Assembly: GCF_003255815.1 (NCBI RefSeq)
Contig: NC_037674.1
Span: 20,928,084-20,992,083, forward strand
Direction of reading: 5' to 3'
Source: Theropithecus gelada
Taxonomy: Eukaryota > Chordata > Mammalia > Primates > Cercopithecidae
DNA: 64,000 bases
Every line of letters begins with the position of its first letter. Within the stretch, counting starts at the first letter, position 1. Shown here one piece after another: positions 34,088 through 43,699 of the stretch. Under the pieces are notes generated by a model that was not told the origin of the DNA, did no database searches, and saw only the letters and a list, made by a program, of their open reading frames with translations. The position numbers were made by a program, and so were the translations under genes.

Positions 34088-34385
34088 GGCTGGGCGCGGT
34101 GGCTCAAGCCTGTAATCTCAGCACTTTGGGAGGCCGAGACGGGCGGATCACGAGGTCAGGAGATCGAGACCATCCTGGCTAACCCGGTGAAACCCCATCT
34201 CTACTAAAAAATACAAAAAAACTAGCCGGGCGAGGTGGCGGGCGCCTGTAGTCCCACCTACTTAGGAGGCTGAGGCAGGGGAATGGCTTAAACCCGGGAG
34301 GCGGAGCTTGCAGTGAGCTGAGATCTGGCCACTGCACTCCAGCCTGGGCGACAGAGTGAGACTCCGTCTCAAAAAAAAAAAAAAA
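34088..34385 (+). mobile_element. AluY, Old World monkey type, in the 3' UTR
   Basis: GGCTCAAGCCTG and TCTGGCCACTGC variants; AAAAATTCTTG on both sides. Confidence 0.92.
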
Positions 34386-34397
34386 ATTCTTGAAGTG

Positions 34398-34691
34398 AGG
34401 CAGGGCGTGGTGGCTCACGCCTGTGATCCCAGCACTTTGGGAGGCCAAGGTGGGCGGATCACGAGGTCAAAAGATTGAGACCATCCTGGCCAACATGGTA
34501 AAACACCGTCTCTACGAGAAATACAAAAATTGGCTGGGTGTGGTGGCGGGCACCTGTAGTCCCAGCTACTTAGGAGGCTGAGGCAGGAGAATCGCTTGAA
34601 CCCGGGAGGCAGAGGTTGCAGTGAGCCAAGATGCGCCACTGCACTCCAGCCTTGGTGACAGGGCAAGACTCTGTCTCAAAAAAAAAAAAAG
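34398..34691 (+). mobile_element. AluS-like element in the 3' UTR
   Basis: Bounded by TTCTTGAAGTG on each side and placed right after the AluY, same orientation. Confidence 0.9.
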
Positions 34692-35369
34692 CCAGAAAAT
34701 TTCTTGAAGTGGAATGATGTACACCAACTACTGACTTTATAGATAATTACAGGGATGGTGAAAAACTAGTAAATAACTTCACAAAAGAGGCAGCATGATA
34801 CGTTTAGTGTTTTCTAGAATTTTTTTTTTGTATATTGTATGTAAGAACTTATTGTTTGAGGGAAATATTATGAGGTTTCATTGTTTAAAATCAAGAGTGT
34901 ATTGTTTACTGTTTCACAGTATTATTTAATATCCAAGTGGTCTCCAATCTCCATTACATAGGGACTGTACAGAGCCTGTGAAGATGTATGAATGTGTATC
35001 TTTTATAGTCCACAATACATTTTTGGTAAGATGGAATCACTACCTCTGATCACATATATCAGACTATGATGGAGAAAGCATTAGGTTTAAGTTGAGGGCT
35101 AAGAACTGGTTTGTTTAAAGGTTTAAATTGTTGAAAAGAGCATTTGCCTTCTTTAATGAATGATGGTCTCAGAATTCAGTTGACTTTGACCTAATATTTA
35201 AGAATATAAATATATTTTACTTGAAAAGGCTGAGTGTTGCCCTCAAACACTTGCTAAAACTGCCTAGGACAGGATTCATTGGGGCTTGTGGACAATGTCA
35301 CCTAATTGCTGAATGTACTCATTATAATATGATATCTGACAAAGGTGGTACAGTGTTTCTGAGTCATTT
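34692..35369 (+). other. 3' UTR, unique part
   Basis: AT-rich; no repeat recognised. Confidence 0.45.
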
Positions 35370-35690
35370 GGGACCAACTGCGTGGTTGTTTAAAATGCTG
35401 ATTCCTGCACATAACTCTCCATCTACTGAAGCACAGCTCTTTTCTGTGTTTTGCTTTGCTTTTTGTGTTTAAAGTTTCCCTCAGTGATTCCAGTGCACCT
35501 GAAAAGTTGAGAACCACAGGCTTAGTGGTAGGTCGGGGTTTTCCACACTAGGCTGCATGGCATTATCACCTGGGAACATTAAAAAAAATACAGACATTCT
35601 CGATTCTTAGTGTAGTTATGATGTGGATCCCATGTATTTTTTTAAAAGCTCCCCAGATAATTTTGATGTCAGGAGTCACTAGTATAGACT
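35370..35690. mobile_element. hAT-type nonautonomous DNA transposon remnants
   Basis: Two adjacent stretches with the familiar pattern TTAAAATGCTGATTCCTG ... GTTGAGAACCAC and TGGCATTATCACCTGGGAAC ... AGCTCCCCAGATAATTTTGA, as in MER-class hAT elements. Family not assigned. Confidence 0.5.
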
Positions 35691-35767
35691 ATCTATCTAG
35701 TGAGTTGTGTTATAAGCAATGAGATACTTTAAAAGCTACCCAGTAACTCTTGGGATTAATTTTATGA

Positions 35768-35773
35768 AATAAA
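35768..35773 (+). promoter_or_regulatory. Candidate proximal BLOC1S6 poly(A) signal
   Basis: Canonical AATAAA about 2.65 kb past the stop codon. It could produce a shorter 3' UTR lacking the young AluY. Confidence 0.3.
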
Positions 35774-36084
35774 TTCTGAGCTGCTGCTTTTGATAGTCAG
35801 ACTTAAGACTGAACCCCAGTAGACAGGCTATAGATATAGAATTCTGGTTAGTTAATTGAACTTTTGTGATGTATTTAAAAACAAATCATATTTATTGAAC
35901 AAATGGCAAGGCACAAATACTTTCAGAATTGTATTTAAGTTTTGAAGATTTTTTAAAAAGTGAAAATGAATATATATTAGTATCCTCTATTTTAAAGTCA
36001 ATTGTAAACCAGAAGTACTGTTATTTTGGTGATTAAAATCCAAAACTTTAGCTGTATTTCAGTAACAAAAACATATCTTACTAG

Positions 36085-36255
36085 ACTGAGTGCGATGGCT
36101 CACACCTGTAATCCCAGTGCTTTGGGAGGCTGAGGTGGGAAGATTCTTTGAGCCCAGGAGTTCAAGGCTGCAGTGAACTCTGATCGCACCACTGAACTTC
36201 AGCCCGGATGACAGAGAGAGACCCTGTTTCTAAAACCAAAACAAACAAACAAACA
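36085..36255 (+). mobile_element. AluJ-like element with a large internal deletion
   Basis: Left arm joined directly to the end of the right arm (CAAGGCTGCAGTGAACTC). CATATCTTACTAGA and AGGTATCTTACTGA flank it. Confidence 0.85.
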
Positions 36256-36531
36256 AGGTATCTTACTGACTAAACTGGAATGGAACTCATAATTAGTCTT
36301 GTATTTTTCCACAAAATAGTGAATTGGTACTTGGGAGACTTCTGGTTTTTGTTGAAAAAATTGCTTTTGTTTTCAAATTATATCACCTGTGTTCTGAACT
36401 AAAATGATGGGAGTTCATTTTGTATTTACTTTGCAGTATATATCATGTAAATATGCAAATGTTGAATGTAATGTAGATTGTGTCCTCATTGAGTTTTTGG
36501 GTGATACAGTTTATAAATATACCAATTATGA

Positions 36532-37208
36532 GGCCGGGCGCGGTGGCTCAAGCCTGTAATCCCAGCACTTTGGGAGGCCGAGACGGGCGGATCACGAGGT
36601 CAGGAGATCGAGACCATCCTGGCTAACACGGTGAAACCCCGTCTCTACTAAAAAATACAAAAAACTAGCCGGGCGAAGTGGCGGGCGCCTGTGGTCCCAG
36701 CTACTCGGGAGGCTGAGGCAGGAGAATGGCGTGAACCCGGGAGGCGGAGCTTGCAGTGAGCTGAGATCCGGCCACCGCACTCCAGCCTGGGCGGCAGAGC
36801 CAGACTCAGTCTCAAAAAAAAANNNNNNNNNNNNNNNNNNNNNNNNNNNNNNNNNNNNNNNNNNNNNNNNNNNNNNNNNNNNNNNNNNNNNNNNNNNNNN
36901 NNNNNNNNNNNNNNNNNNNNNNNNNNNNNNNNNNNNNNNNNNNNNNNNNNNNNNNNNNNNNNNNNNNNNNNNNNNNNNNNNNNNNNNNNNNNNNNNNNNN
37001 NNNNNNNNNNNNNNNNNNNNNNNNNNNNNNNNNNNNNNNNNNNNNNNNNNNNNNNNNNNNNNNNNNNNNNNNNNNNNNNNNNNNNNNNNNNNNNNNNNNN
37101 NNNNNNNNNNNNNNNNNNNNNNNNNNNNNNNNNNNNNNNNNNNNNNNNNNNNNNNNNNNNNNNNNNNNNNNNNNNNNNNNNNNNNNNNNNNNNNNNNNNN
37201 NNNNNNNN

Positions 37209-37239
<31 letters not shown>
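36532..37239 (+). mobile_element. Young AluY, Old World monkey type, with gap in tail
   Basis: Nearly consensus to the A-run at 36814, then 386 N, then an A-run and (TA)n. TATACCAATTAT at 36518-36529 and 37240-37251 is its target-site duplication, so the unknown bases belong to the tail. Confidence 0.9.
36823..37208. other. Assembly gap (386 N)
   Basis: Run of N between the 3' end of a young AluY and an A-run/(TA)n tail. Any frame crossing it is meaningless. Confidence 1.
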
Positions 37240-37242
37240 TAT
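37217..37242. repeat. (TA)n microsatellite
   Basis: About 13 TA units at the end of the AluY tail; the true length is uncertain because it borders the gap. Confidence 0.85.
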
Positions 37243-37312
37243 ACCAATTATATACCCTCATACATTCGTCTGATTTTGAGCTTGTAACATGAGAACTGCT
37301 TTTTACACATTT

Positions 37313-37318
37313 AATAAA
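37313..37318 (+). promoter_or_regulatory. Candidate distal BLOC1S6 poly(A) signal
   Basis: Canonical AATAAA in an A-rich stretch, about 70 bases past the end of the last 3' UTR Alu and followed within 40 bases by T/G-rich sequence. It is the last canonical hexamer I noticed before the next repeat cluster. Confidence 0.45.
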
Positions 37319-37518
37319 AAAAGTCTCTGAATTATCTGATATCATTTAGCAAGCATCCTTCTGTGCATAGCACTATATACTCCCCTTCGTGTACATTATT
37401 TCAAACATTCTACTATCTTTTCTTCTCACCTGTTATCTTTCTCTTAATGTTCTCCATCTATTGTGTCACAAAATTATGGGTCCACTCATGAAATTTATTT
37501 TAGAAAGGTGATAAAAAA

Positions 37519-37825
37519 GGGAGGCGCGGTGGCTTATACCTGTAATCTCAGCGCTTTGGAAGGGCAAGGTGGGCAGATCACTTGAGGCTAGGAGTTCGAG
37601 ACCAGCGCGGCCAACATGGTAAAACCTGTCTCTACAAAAATTACAAAAATTACAAAAATTAGCCGGGTGTTGTGGTGCATGCCTGTAATCCCAGCTACTA
37701 CTCAGGAGGCTGAGGCAGGAGAATCACTTGAAATGGGAGGCAGAGGTTGCAGTGAGCCAAGGTCACGCCACTGCACTCCAGCCTGGGTGACAGAGTGAGA
37801 TGCTGTATCCAAAAAAAAAAAAAAA
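37519..37825 (+). mobile_element. Alu
   Basis: Head slightly truncated (GGGAGGCGCGGTGG); tandem ACAAAAATT units in the linker. Confidence 0.88.
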
Positions 37826-37831
37826 GGATAG

Positions 37832-38136
37832 AGACTGGGCACAGTGGCTCATGCCTGTAATCCTAACACTTTGGGAGGCAGTTGGATCACTGGAGATCAG
37901 GAGCTCGAGACCAGCCTCCAGCCTGGCCAACATGGTGAAACCTTGTCTCTACTAAAAATACAAAAATCAGCAGGGTGTGGTGGTGTGCTTGTAATCCCAG
38001 CTACTTGGGAGGCTGAGGCAGGAGAATTGCTTGAACCTGGGAGGCGGAGGTTGCAGTGAGCTGAGATCATGCCACTGCACTCCAGCCTGGGTGACAGAGC
38101 GAGAGCAAGACTCCATCCCCCACCCCCGCAAAAAAA
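37832..38136 (+). mobile_element. AluS-like element
   Basis: GACTGGGCACAGTGG start; C-rich interruption (CCCCCACCCCCGC) in the tail. Confidence 0.88.
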
Positions 38137-38308
38137 ATAGTGTGAAAAGATTCTAGTCAAACCAATTTCATAAAGTTTTTCACTTTTCTTTGAGAACAAA
38201 AATAATACCTACTATTAGTAGTTTGATAGGTAGAAAGTGCTTCAAAAGGATCCCTGCATGTATGACTTATAAAAAATGAAAATTTCCAACTTATAGAATA
38301 TTTTAGGT

Positions 38309-38319
38309 CAGATTTTTAA
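38309..38319. repeat. Target-site duplication of the PSMB3 pseudogene, left copy
   Basis: CAGATTTTTAA, identical to 39309-39319. The two copies bracket the pseudogene and its poly(A) end. Confidence 0.85.
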
Positions 38320-39308
38320 CTTTTTCTTTTTTAAGGATATTTTATTAAAAAAAAAAAAAAGTGGGCTCTGGGAACAGGGTTAGTCCATTCAGGCCTTCAA
38401 TCCTAGTGGTGATTTTGTCCTTTTCAATGATGTGGACAACAACTCCATGCCTGACACTGCAACCCGGTCAACCGCATTCAGCATGGCTTGAGAGATGCTT
38501 TTTTTTTCTTTTTTTTGAGAGGGAGTTTTGCCCTGTCGCCCAGGCTGGAGTGCAGTGGCACGATCCCTCACTGTAAGCTCTGCCTCCCGGGTTCACACCA
38601 TTCTCCTGCCTCAGCCTCCTAAGTAGCTGGGACTACAGGCACCCGCCACTGCGCCCGGCTAATTTTTTGTATTGTTAGTAGAGATGGGGTTTCACCATGG
38701 CCTCGATCTCCTGATCTCGTGATCTGCCCGCCTCAGCCTCCCGAAGTGCTGGGATTACAGGGGTGAGCCACTGCGCCCGGCCGAGATGCTTCCAAACAGG
38801 TATTCTGGATCCATGCTGGGCTCCCAGAGGGACTTGCACATTCTGTACATTTGTTTGGCGCAGGTGCCACTGACCACAAAGTCATCAGTTGCCATAGGGC
38901 AGCCGATGAGATTGAGAGAGCAAATGAAGGGCTTAAAGCTCTTTGGGTCCAACCCAGAAATGACTGGCTCAGTATAGTAGGGGCCAAACTGTTTCTCATA
39001 CAAGAGGTTGGCCATTATGCTCATGAGAGTATAAGGTTTGGTCTGCCAGCCTTTCAACTCATACAGGTTCAGCTGGAACTTGAGGCACTGGGCAACTGTC
39101 TGGACGTCTGTGGCAAGCCCAGCTAGCCCGGTGTATGGCCAGTCAACCATGAACAACATCTTCTGGAAGTCCGTGGTCACCATCTGGGCCTGGATCCTGA
39201 AGCATCTGTCTGGCGATAGCCACACAGTTCTTCCCCTTCATGGCCATGACAGGCCCTCCATTATAGGACATAATAGACGTGATTGTGGTGTGCTAGGACC
39301 CCTTCATC
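38320..39308 (-). pseudogene. PSMB3: Processed pseudogene of PSMB3 (proteasome beta-3)
   Basis: Read on the - strand, fragments such as IQAQMVTTDFQKMLFM, TGLAGLATDVQTVAQCLKFQ, YTEPVISGLDPKSFKPFICS and DDFVVSGTCAKQMYRMC follow PSMB3, a subunit of the 20S proteasome core. There are no introns. The 3' end (low coordinates) keeps the PSMB3 tail, an AATAAA and a short A-run. Damage: the start ATG reads ACG, about two bases are lost near codon 23 (frameshift), there are many substitutions, and an Alu (38501-38782) splits the last coding part. Flanking 11-base duplications CAGATTTTTAA at 38309-38319 and 39309-39319 show L1-mediated insertion. It cannot make a proteasome subunit. Confidence 0.93.
38501..38782 (-). 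mobile_element. Alu inserted in the PSMB3 pseudogene
   Basis: Antisense Alu with a poly(T) start, bounded by the 9-base duplication GAGATGCTT at 38492-38500 and 38783-38791. It separates the last coding stretch (ISQAMLNAVDR) from the rest, so it arrived after the retrocopy. The right arm has a short deletion near 38700. Confidence 0.9.
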
Positions 39309-39319
39309 CAGATTTTTAA
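39309..39319. repeat. Target-site duplication of the PSMB3 pseudogene, right copy
   Basis: CAGATTTTTAA, matching 38309-38319. It sits immediately beyond the 5' UTR end of the retrocopy. Confidence 0.85.
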
Positions 39320-39640
39320 TTTTTTTAACCTTGGAGTTTTTGGATCCCTGAGGGAGGAACTTCTGTGAATGGCTTTTGGAGGGGACACAAACCCTTATAA
39401 TTGTATCACATAATTTTGTGTATGTGTATTTCCCAGGATTGGGTCTCCAGATTTCATCAGATTCATATGATGAGTCTATAAAATTTCCTACAAAGCGGTG
39501 ATTCTTGATCAGTAAACCTCCAAGCCTCATTGTGCACATATTTAAAAAGTTACTTCGTTTCTAAATATTTATTTTGATGACGATAGTTCCCATATAGGTT
39601 CGTTCAGGTTAATCAGATATTTAAGATTTGTTCTGTTGCT
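39320..39640. other. Intergenic, probable old repeat
   Basis: TTGGATCCCTGAGGGAGGAAC and TGAATGGCTTTTGGAGGGG look like a diverged dispersed repeat. No coding content of its own. Confidence 0.35.
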
Positions 39641-39654
39641 GGTTGATTCCTACT

Positions 39655-39931
39655 ATTTTTTTTTTTTTTTTTTCCGACACGGAGTCTTGCTCTGTCGCCC
39701 AGGCTGAAGTGCAGTGGCGTGATCTCAGCTCACTACAAGCTCCACCTCCCGGGTTCACACCATTCTCCTGCCTCAGCCTCCCTAGTAGCTGGAACTACAG
39801 GTGCCCGCCACCACGCCCGGCTAATTTTTTGTATTTTTAGTAGAGACGGGTTTCACCATGTTAGCCAGGGTGGTCTTGATCTCCTGATCTCGTGATCTGC
39901 CTGCCTCGGCCTCCCAAAGTGCTGGGATTAC
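39655..39931 (-). mobile_element. AluY-like element, antisense, 5' truncated
   Basis: Ends at GGGATTACAAG without the Alu head. ATTCCTACT lies on both sides. Confidence 0.88.
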
Positions 39932-39939
39932 AAGTTTAT

Positions 39940-40548
39940 TCCTACTGTTTTAGCTCAGTTCATATGTATGAGGTCATTTAGTCTTCAGGTTAGCATTTGA
40001 GTGAGAATAGGTTTATTTTCAAAACCTGTAAGAGAATGAAGTGAGTAATCAAGAGAGACAGTTCTAATGACTGCAATTTGAAAAGCACTTAAAGCAAAAA
40101 TTCCAAAGAAACACAATGTAAAAGAAGGGCAATCAAAGAGAAGGTGGGTAAAATTTGGGATGGGATGGGAGTGGTGATTGAGAAAGAGAAAACAACAGGC
40201 CTAGACCAACGTGGAAGGTCAAGGTAATTTATGCTTCATGTATGTACCCTGAATAAGGGAGGCTTGCAGGCATGTAAAGAACAATAAACAGAAGCCACCT
40301 ATTTTTGGTTAAAAGTAACAAAAAGTCGCCCCCTACTGTCACTTTATTGTAAATGGAGGAAAAGTTTGTAGCAGTTCATCCTGGTTTAGACCATAAATAT
40401 ATCCCTAATGAGCTCTAGGAAGCCTGCAATGTTCAAATCCTGATAAGGATGGGCTGAAAATCACTCTGAGAATGATTTTCACTCTTATTTTTGGTCTGAC
40501 TTTTATCAGTCCATTAGAGGAGACAGTTAAACAGTACAAGGGACTACA
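39940..40548. other. Intergenic, nothing recognised
   Basis: No gene or element I can name. Confidence 0.4.
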
Positions 40549-40838
40549 GGCTTGGCGCGGTGGCTCATGCCTGTAAACACAGCACTTTGGGAGGCCGAAG
40601 CGGGTGGATCACAAGGTCAGGAGTTCGAGACCAGCCTGGCCAACATGGTGAAACCCCATCTCTACTAAAGATACAAAACATTAGCCAGGCGTGGTGGTGC
40701 GTGCCTGTAATCCCAGCTACTCGGGAGGCTGAGACAGGAGAATCGCTTGAACCTGGGAGGCGGAGGTTGCAGTGAGCCAAGATCGTCCCATTGCACTCCA
40801 GCCTGGGTGACAGTGAGACTCCATCTCAAAAAAAAAAG
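40549..40838 (+). mobile_element. AluS-like element
   Basis: GGCTTGGCGCGG start; ACAAGGGA on both sides. Confidence 0.9.
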
Positions 40839-40983
40839 ACAAGGGAATACTAAGAAACAAAAATATGTCTATAAACCTGAAGGTTCTTAGCCTTCCCTTT
40901 GATTATAGAGTTAAAAATTTTAAAGCATGTAGTTGCCTTAGTAATATAGTGGTTAGGATTATGAACTCAAGTCAGATTGAAAC

Positions 40984-41105
40984 CAAGCATGATGACTCAC
41001 ACCTATAATCCCAGCACTTTTGGAAGCTGAAGCAGGAGGATCACTTGAGCTCAGGAGTTTGAGACCAGCCTGGGCAACATAGTGAAACCCCATCTCTACC
41101 AAAAA

Positions 41106-41136
<31 letters not shown>

Positions 41137-41365
41137 GAAGGAGAAGGAGAAGGAGAAGAAAAGAAAATTAGAAGAAGAAGAAGAAGAAGAAGAAGAAGAA
41201 GAAAAGAAAATTAGACAGGTGTGGTGGCACACGCCTGTGGTCCCAGCTACTTGGGAGGCTGAGGTGGGTGGATCACTTGAACCCAGGAGGTTGAGGCAGT
41301 GAGCCATGATCCCACCACTGCACTCCAGCCTGGTAATAGAACATGATTCTGTCTCTACATAAATA
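40984..41365 (+). mobile_element. AluJ-like element with an expanded purine linker
   Basis: Both arms are recognisable; the middle A-rich segment has grown to about 110 bases of A, GGAGAA and GAA units. Tail of (AAAT) units. Confidence 0.88.
41101..41210 (+). repeat. A28 / (GGAGAA)n / (GAA)11 purine tract
   Basis: A-run 41101-41128, mixed GAA/GGA units to 41168, then about 11 GAA units at 41171-41203. Nearly pure purine on the + strand. Confidence 0.95.
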
Positions 41366-41379
41366 AATAAATAAAGTCA

Positions 41380-41900
41380 GACTGCTTTGATTCATGTTCC
41401 TGCTTGATTTGGGGCATTAGACAGATTGCTTAAATTCTGTGTCCCTAAGTTTCTAAAACCGTGAAGTTAAGATACTAAGAGCTTGTAGCTTGATAAGGAT
41501 GTAAAGTTTCATGATATCTATATAAAAGCCCTTATTAACAAAATAGTAAGAGCTCAAATGTTGGATATTATATCTTAGTACCTCGAAGTCACATATCTAC
41601 ATGGGGGACTATTTATTTTGCCACCTTTTGCACATCTATTTTTGCTCATCGGAGTTTTCACTGCCTATAATGTCTGCCTGTTGGACACCTGTTTATTCTT
41701 TGCAAGTCAAATGGCACCTCTTTATGGTTTTTCTCACTGCCACCGAAAGAATTCATTTTTCTGTGTTCCCACAGTACTTTCATAATACATTGCCTTAACA
41801 CTTAAACAGTATTAGTTATGTGTTCATGTGTTTTTCAGATGTGTTCTGGGTATGACTGCAGTGAGTCATAGGAAGCAGTGAACTGCTGCTGCCTGGAACC
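41380..41900. other. Intergenic, nothing recognised
   Basis: No gene or named repeat. Confidence 0.4.
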
Positions 41901-42290
41901 TACCCCAACCCCATTCCCCTGCAGTCCTACCCTCTGCCCAGCATGCTTAGGAAAGTTGATTGTAGGGAACCCAAACAATCCCTGTAAGTAGGAGGTAAAT
42001 AGATAGACGGTAACTAGAGTAAATAGATTAAGAAAGCAACCAGATGGCTTAACATGTCATCAGAGACTTTCTGTGCACTTTCATTTTCATGGTATAAAAG
42101 GTAAGGTGTATATCGCAAGTCCTGAGATGTACCTTGTCTTGCTGCTGCCCAAGACTGCCTACTATGTAAGTTTCCCCTGAATAAATTTTTGGCTACCTAC
42201 CAACCTGGAGTGGTCTGCTTCTTTCTTTGGTCTGAGCTTGCCCTCCGCTTATGGAGGCCATTATTGGTTCCAGTAGGGAGTTTTCCTAAC
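41900..42290 (+). mobile_element. LTR-like sequence with TATA box and poly(A) signal
   Basis: GGTATAAAAGG (TATAAAAG at 42093-42100) is followed 80 bases later by AATAAA at 42180-42185 and a T/C-rich end, the U3-R-U5 layout of an ERV LTR. Family and 5' end uncertain; no retroviral coding region seen. Confidence 0.55.
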
Positions 42291-42308
42291 ATATGATCAA
42301 AGGTATTT

Positions 42309-42460
42309 CTTTTTCTTTTTCTTTTTTTGGAGATGGAGTCTTGCTCTGTTGCCAGGCTGGAGTGCAGTGGCTCGATCTTGGCTCACCGCAACCTCTGCCT
42401 CCTGGGTTCAAGCGATTCTCCTGCCTCAGCCTCCTGAGTAGCTGGGATTACAGGCACGCA
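42309..42460 (-). mobile_element. Alu fragment, antisense
   Basis: Right-arm half only, ending GGATTACAGGCACGCAG. Related AAGGTATTTCTT and AAGATATTTCTT flank it. Confidence 0.85.
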
Positions 42461-42482
42461 GCCCAAGATATTTCTTAATTAT

Positions 42483-42860
42483 CTTTGTATTCCATGGTGC
42501 GGTGCCTGGTCTATCTATAGTTTATTGTGAGGGCTGGCAAGTCTGAAATTTGTAGGGCAAGCCAACAGCTGAAAACCCAGGGAGGAGTCGATGTTGTAGT
42601 TTGAGTCCAAAGGCGGTCTGGAGGCAGAATTTCCTCTTCCCTGGGGATCTCAGTCTTTTTCTCTTAAAGCCTTCAACTGCTTGGATGAGGCCCCTACTAT
42701 TATGGAGGACAATCTCCTTCACTCTAAGTCTACTGAATTAAATTTAATCTCATTTAAAAATACTTTCACAGCAACATCTAGACTGGTAGTTGGCCAGATA
42801 CTGGGCACCATGGCCTATCCAAGTTCCCACATAAAATTAACATTCATAGTTGGTTTTCAA
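42483..42860. repeat. Interspersed repeat, family not assigned
   Basis: GAGGGCTGGCAAGTCTGAAA, CTTCAACTGCTTGGATGAGG and CACATAAAATTAACATTCA belong to a well-known dispersed repeat that I cannot name with certainty. Confidence 0.55.
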
Positions 42861-43399
42861 TATGTATTTTGGGCTTGCATTGAATCTTGTAGGAAAGAGA
42901 TATACATAGATTTTAAAAAGCTATAATGAAAAACTGGATTATATAAATGCCAAATAAAGAATATTACAATTAAAAAATTGAATTTCTGCAATTCAGACAT
43001 TGCTAAGGAGCTTGTAATCCTTGGATAATATAAGCCACTGCTTCCATGCCTAATTATGTATTTAGTTAGACTAAAAAATAATGATAACAGGTCCTGAGAT
43101 TTTAGAAATAAAATGAGCTCAGAGATAATGAGTGAACTGGAGGACACAAAAATAGATGCCATATCTGTTTAGATTTATATCTTCTCCATCAACTAGGGGC
43201 TGCTCAGGTCTCTTAAAAATAGCTTCAGGAAAGAGGTGGGCAAATTGAGAGTAGGCTCAACAGATAATCCGGCTCTCAGACTTTTTAACACGACAAGGCA
43301 CAAAATGGGTAATGCTGCCATCTTGTGGTATTGTTCCCCTAGTTCTACAAATTCTAGTATTGTCTCAATTGATCTGATGAAGTTCAGCCGGCCTAGGCC
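42861..43399. other. Intergenic, nothing recognised
   Basis: No gene seen. Confidence 0.4.
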
Positions 43400-43694
43400 T
43401 TTTTTCTTTTTTGAGACAGTCTTGCTCTGTTGCCCACACTAGAATGCAGTGGCGCGATCTTGGCTCACTGCAACTTCTGTCTCCCAGGTTCAAGTGACTC
43501 TTGTGCCTCAGGCTCCAAAGCAGCTGGGACTACAGGTGCCCACCACCACCCCCAGCTAATTTTTTGTATTTTTAGTAGAGATGGGGTTTTGCCATGTTGG
43601 CCAGGCTGGTCTCGAATTCCTGGCCTCAAGTGATCCACCGGCCTCAGCCTCCCAAAGTGCTGGGATTACAGGTGTGAGCCACTGCTCCTGGCTG
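43400..43694 (-). mobile_element. AluS-like element, antisense
   Basis: GGCCTAGGCCTTTTT and GGCCTAAGCCTTTTT lie on either side. Confidence 0.9.
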
Positions 43695-43699
43695 GCCTA

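Larger units (their letters stand above)
33114..37318 (+). other. BLOC1S6: Probable BLOC1S6 3' untranslated region
   Basis: Follows the TGA and is AT-rich without a long frame. Inside it are a 166-base copy of an intron-3 segment (33603-33770), two adjacent sense Alus (34088-34691), hAT-like remnants (35370-35690), a shortened sense Alu (36085-36255) and a young sense AluY (36532-37239) with an assembly gap. The extent rests on the AATAAA at 37313 and is inferred; use of the AATAAA at 35768 would end it 1.5 kb earlier. Confidence 0.55.
16950..37340 (+). other. BLOC1S6: BLOC1S6 transcription unit (approximate span)
   Basis: Gene-level entry. Five coding exons with GT/AG boundaries splice into a 173-codon frame (172 residues plus stop), the length I know for human pallidin. 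The start is set near paired ETS sites in a CpG-rich region; the exact transcription start cannot be read from sequence. The end follows the AATAAA at 37313-37318, just past the last 3' UTR Alu; an earlier AATAAA at 35768-35773 could give a shorter message. Introns are about 4.9, 7.2, 2.3 and 1.2 kb. In primates the gene lies upstream of SQOR on the same strand, which fits the second CpG island at 52.3-53.4 kb. Confidence 0.85.

Noticed and set aside
36648..37345. Frames of 177 to 199 codons on both strands across the N block
   Set aside because: They consist mainly of unknown residues from the gap; the real parts are AluY and (TA)n.
38755..39225. Considered a functional PSMB3-like gene
   Set aside because: Intronless, lost start codon, frameshift, Alu insertion, poly(A) end and target-site duplications mark a processed pseudogene.
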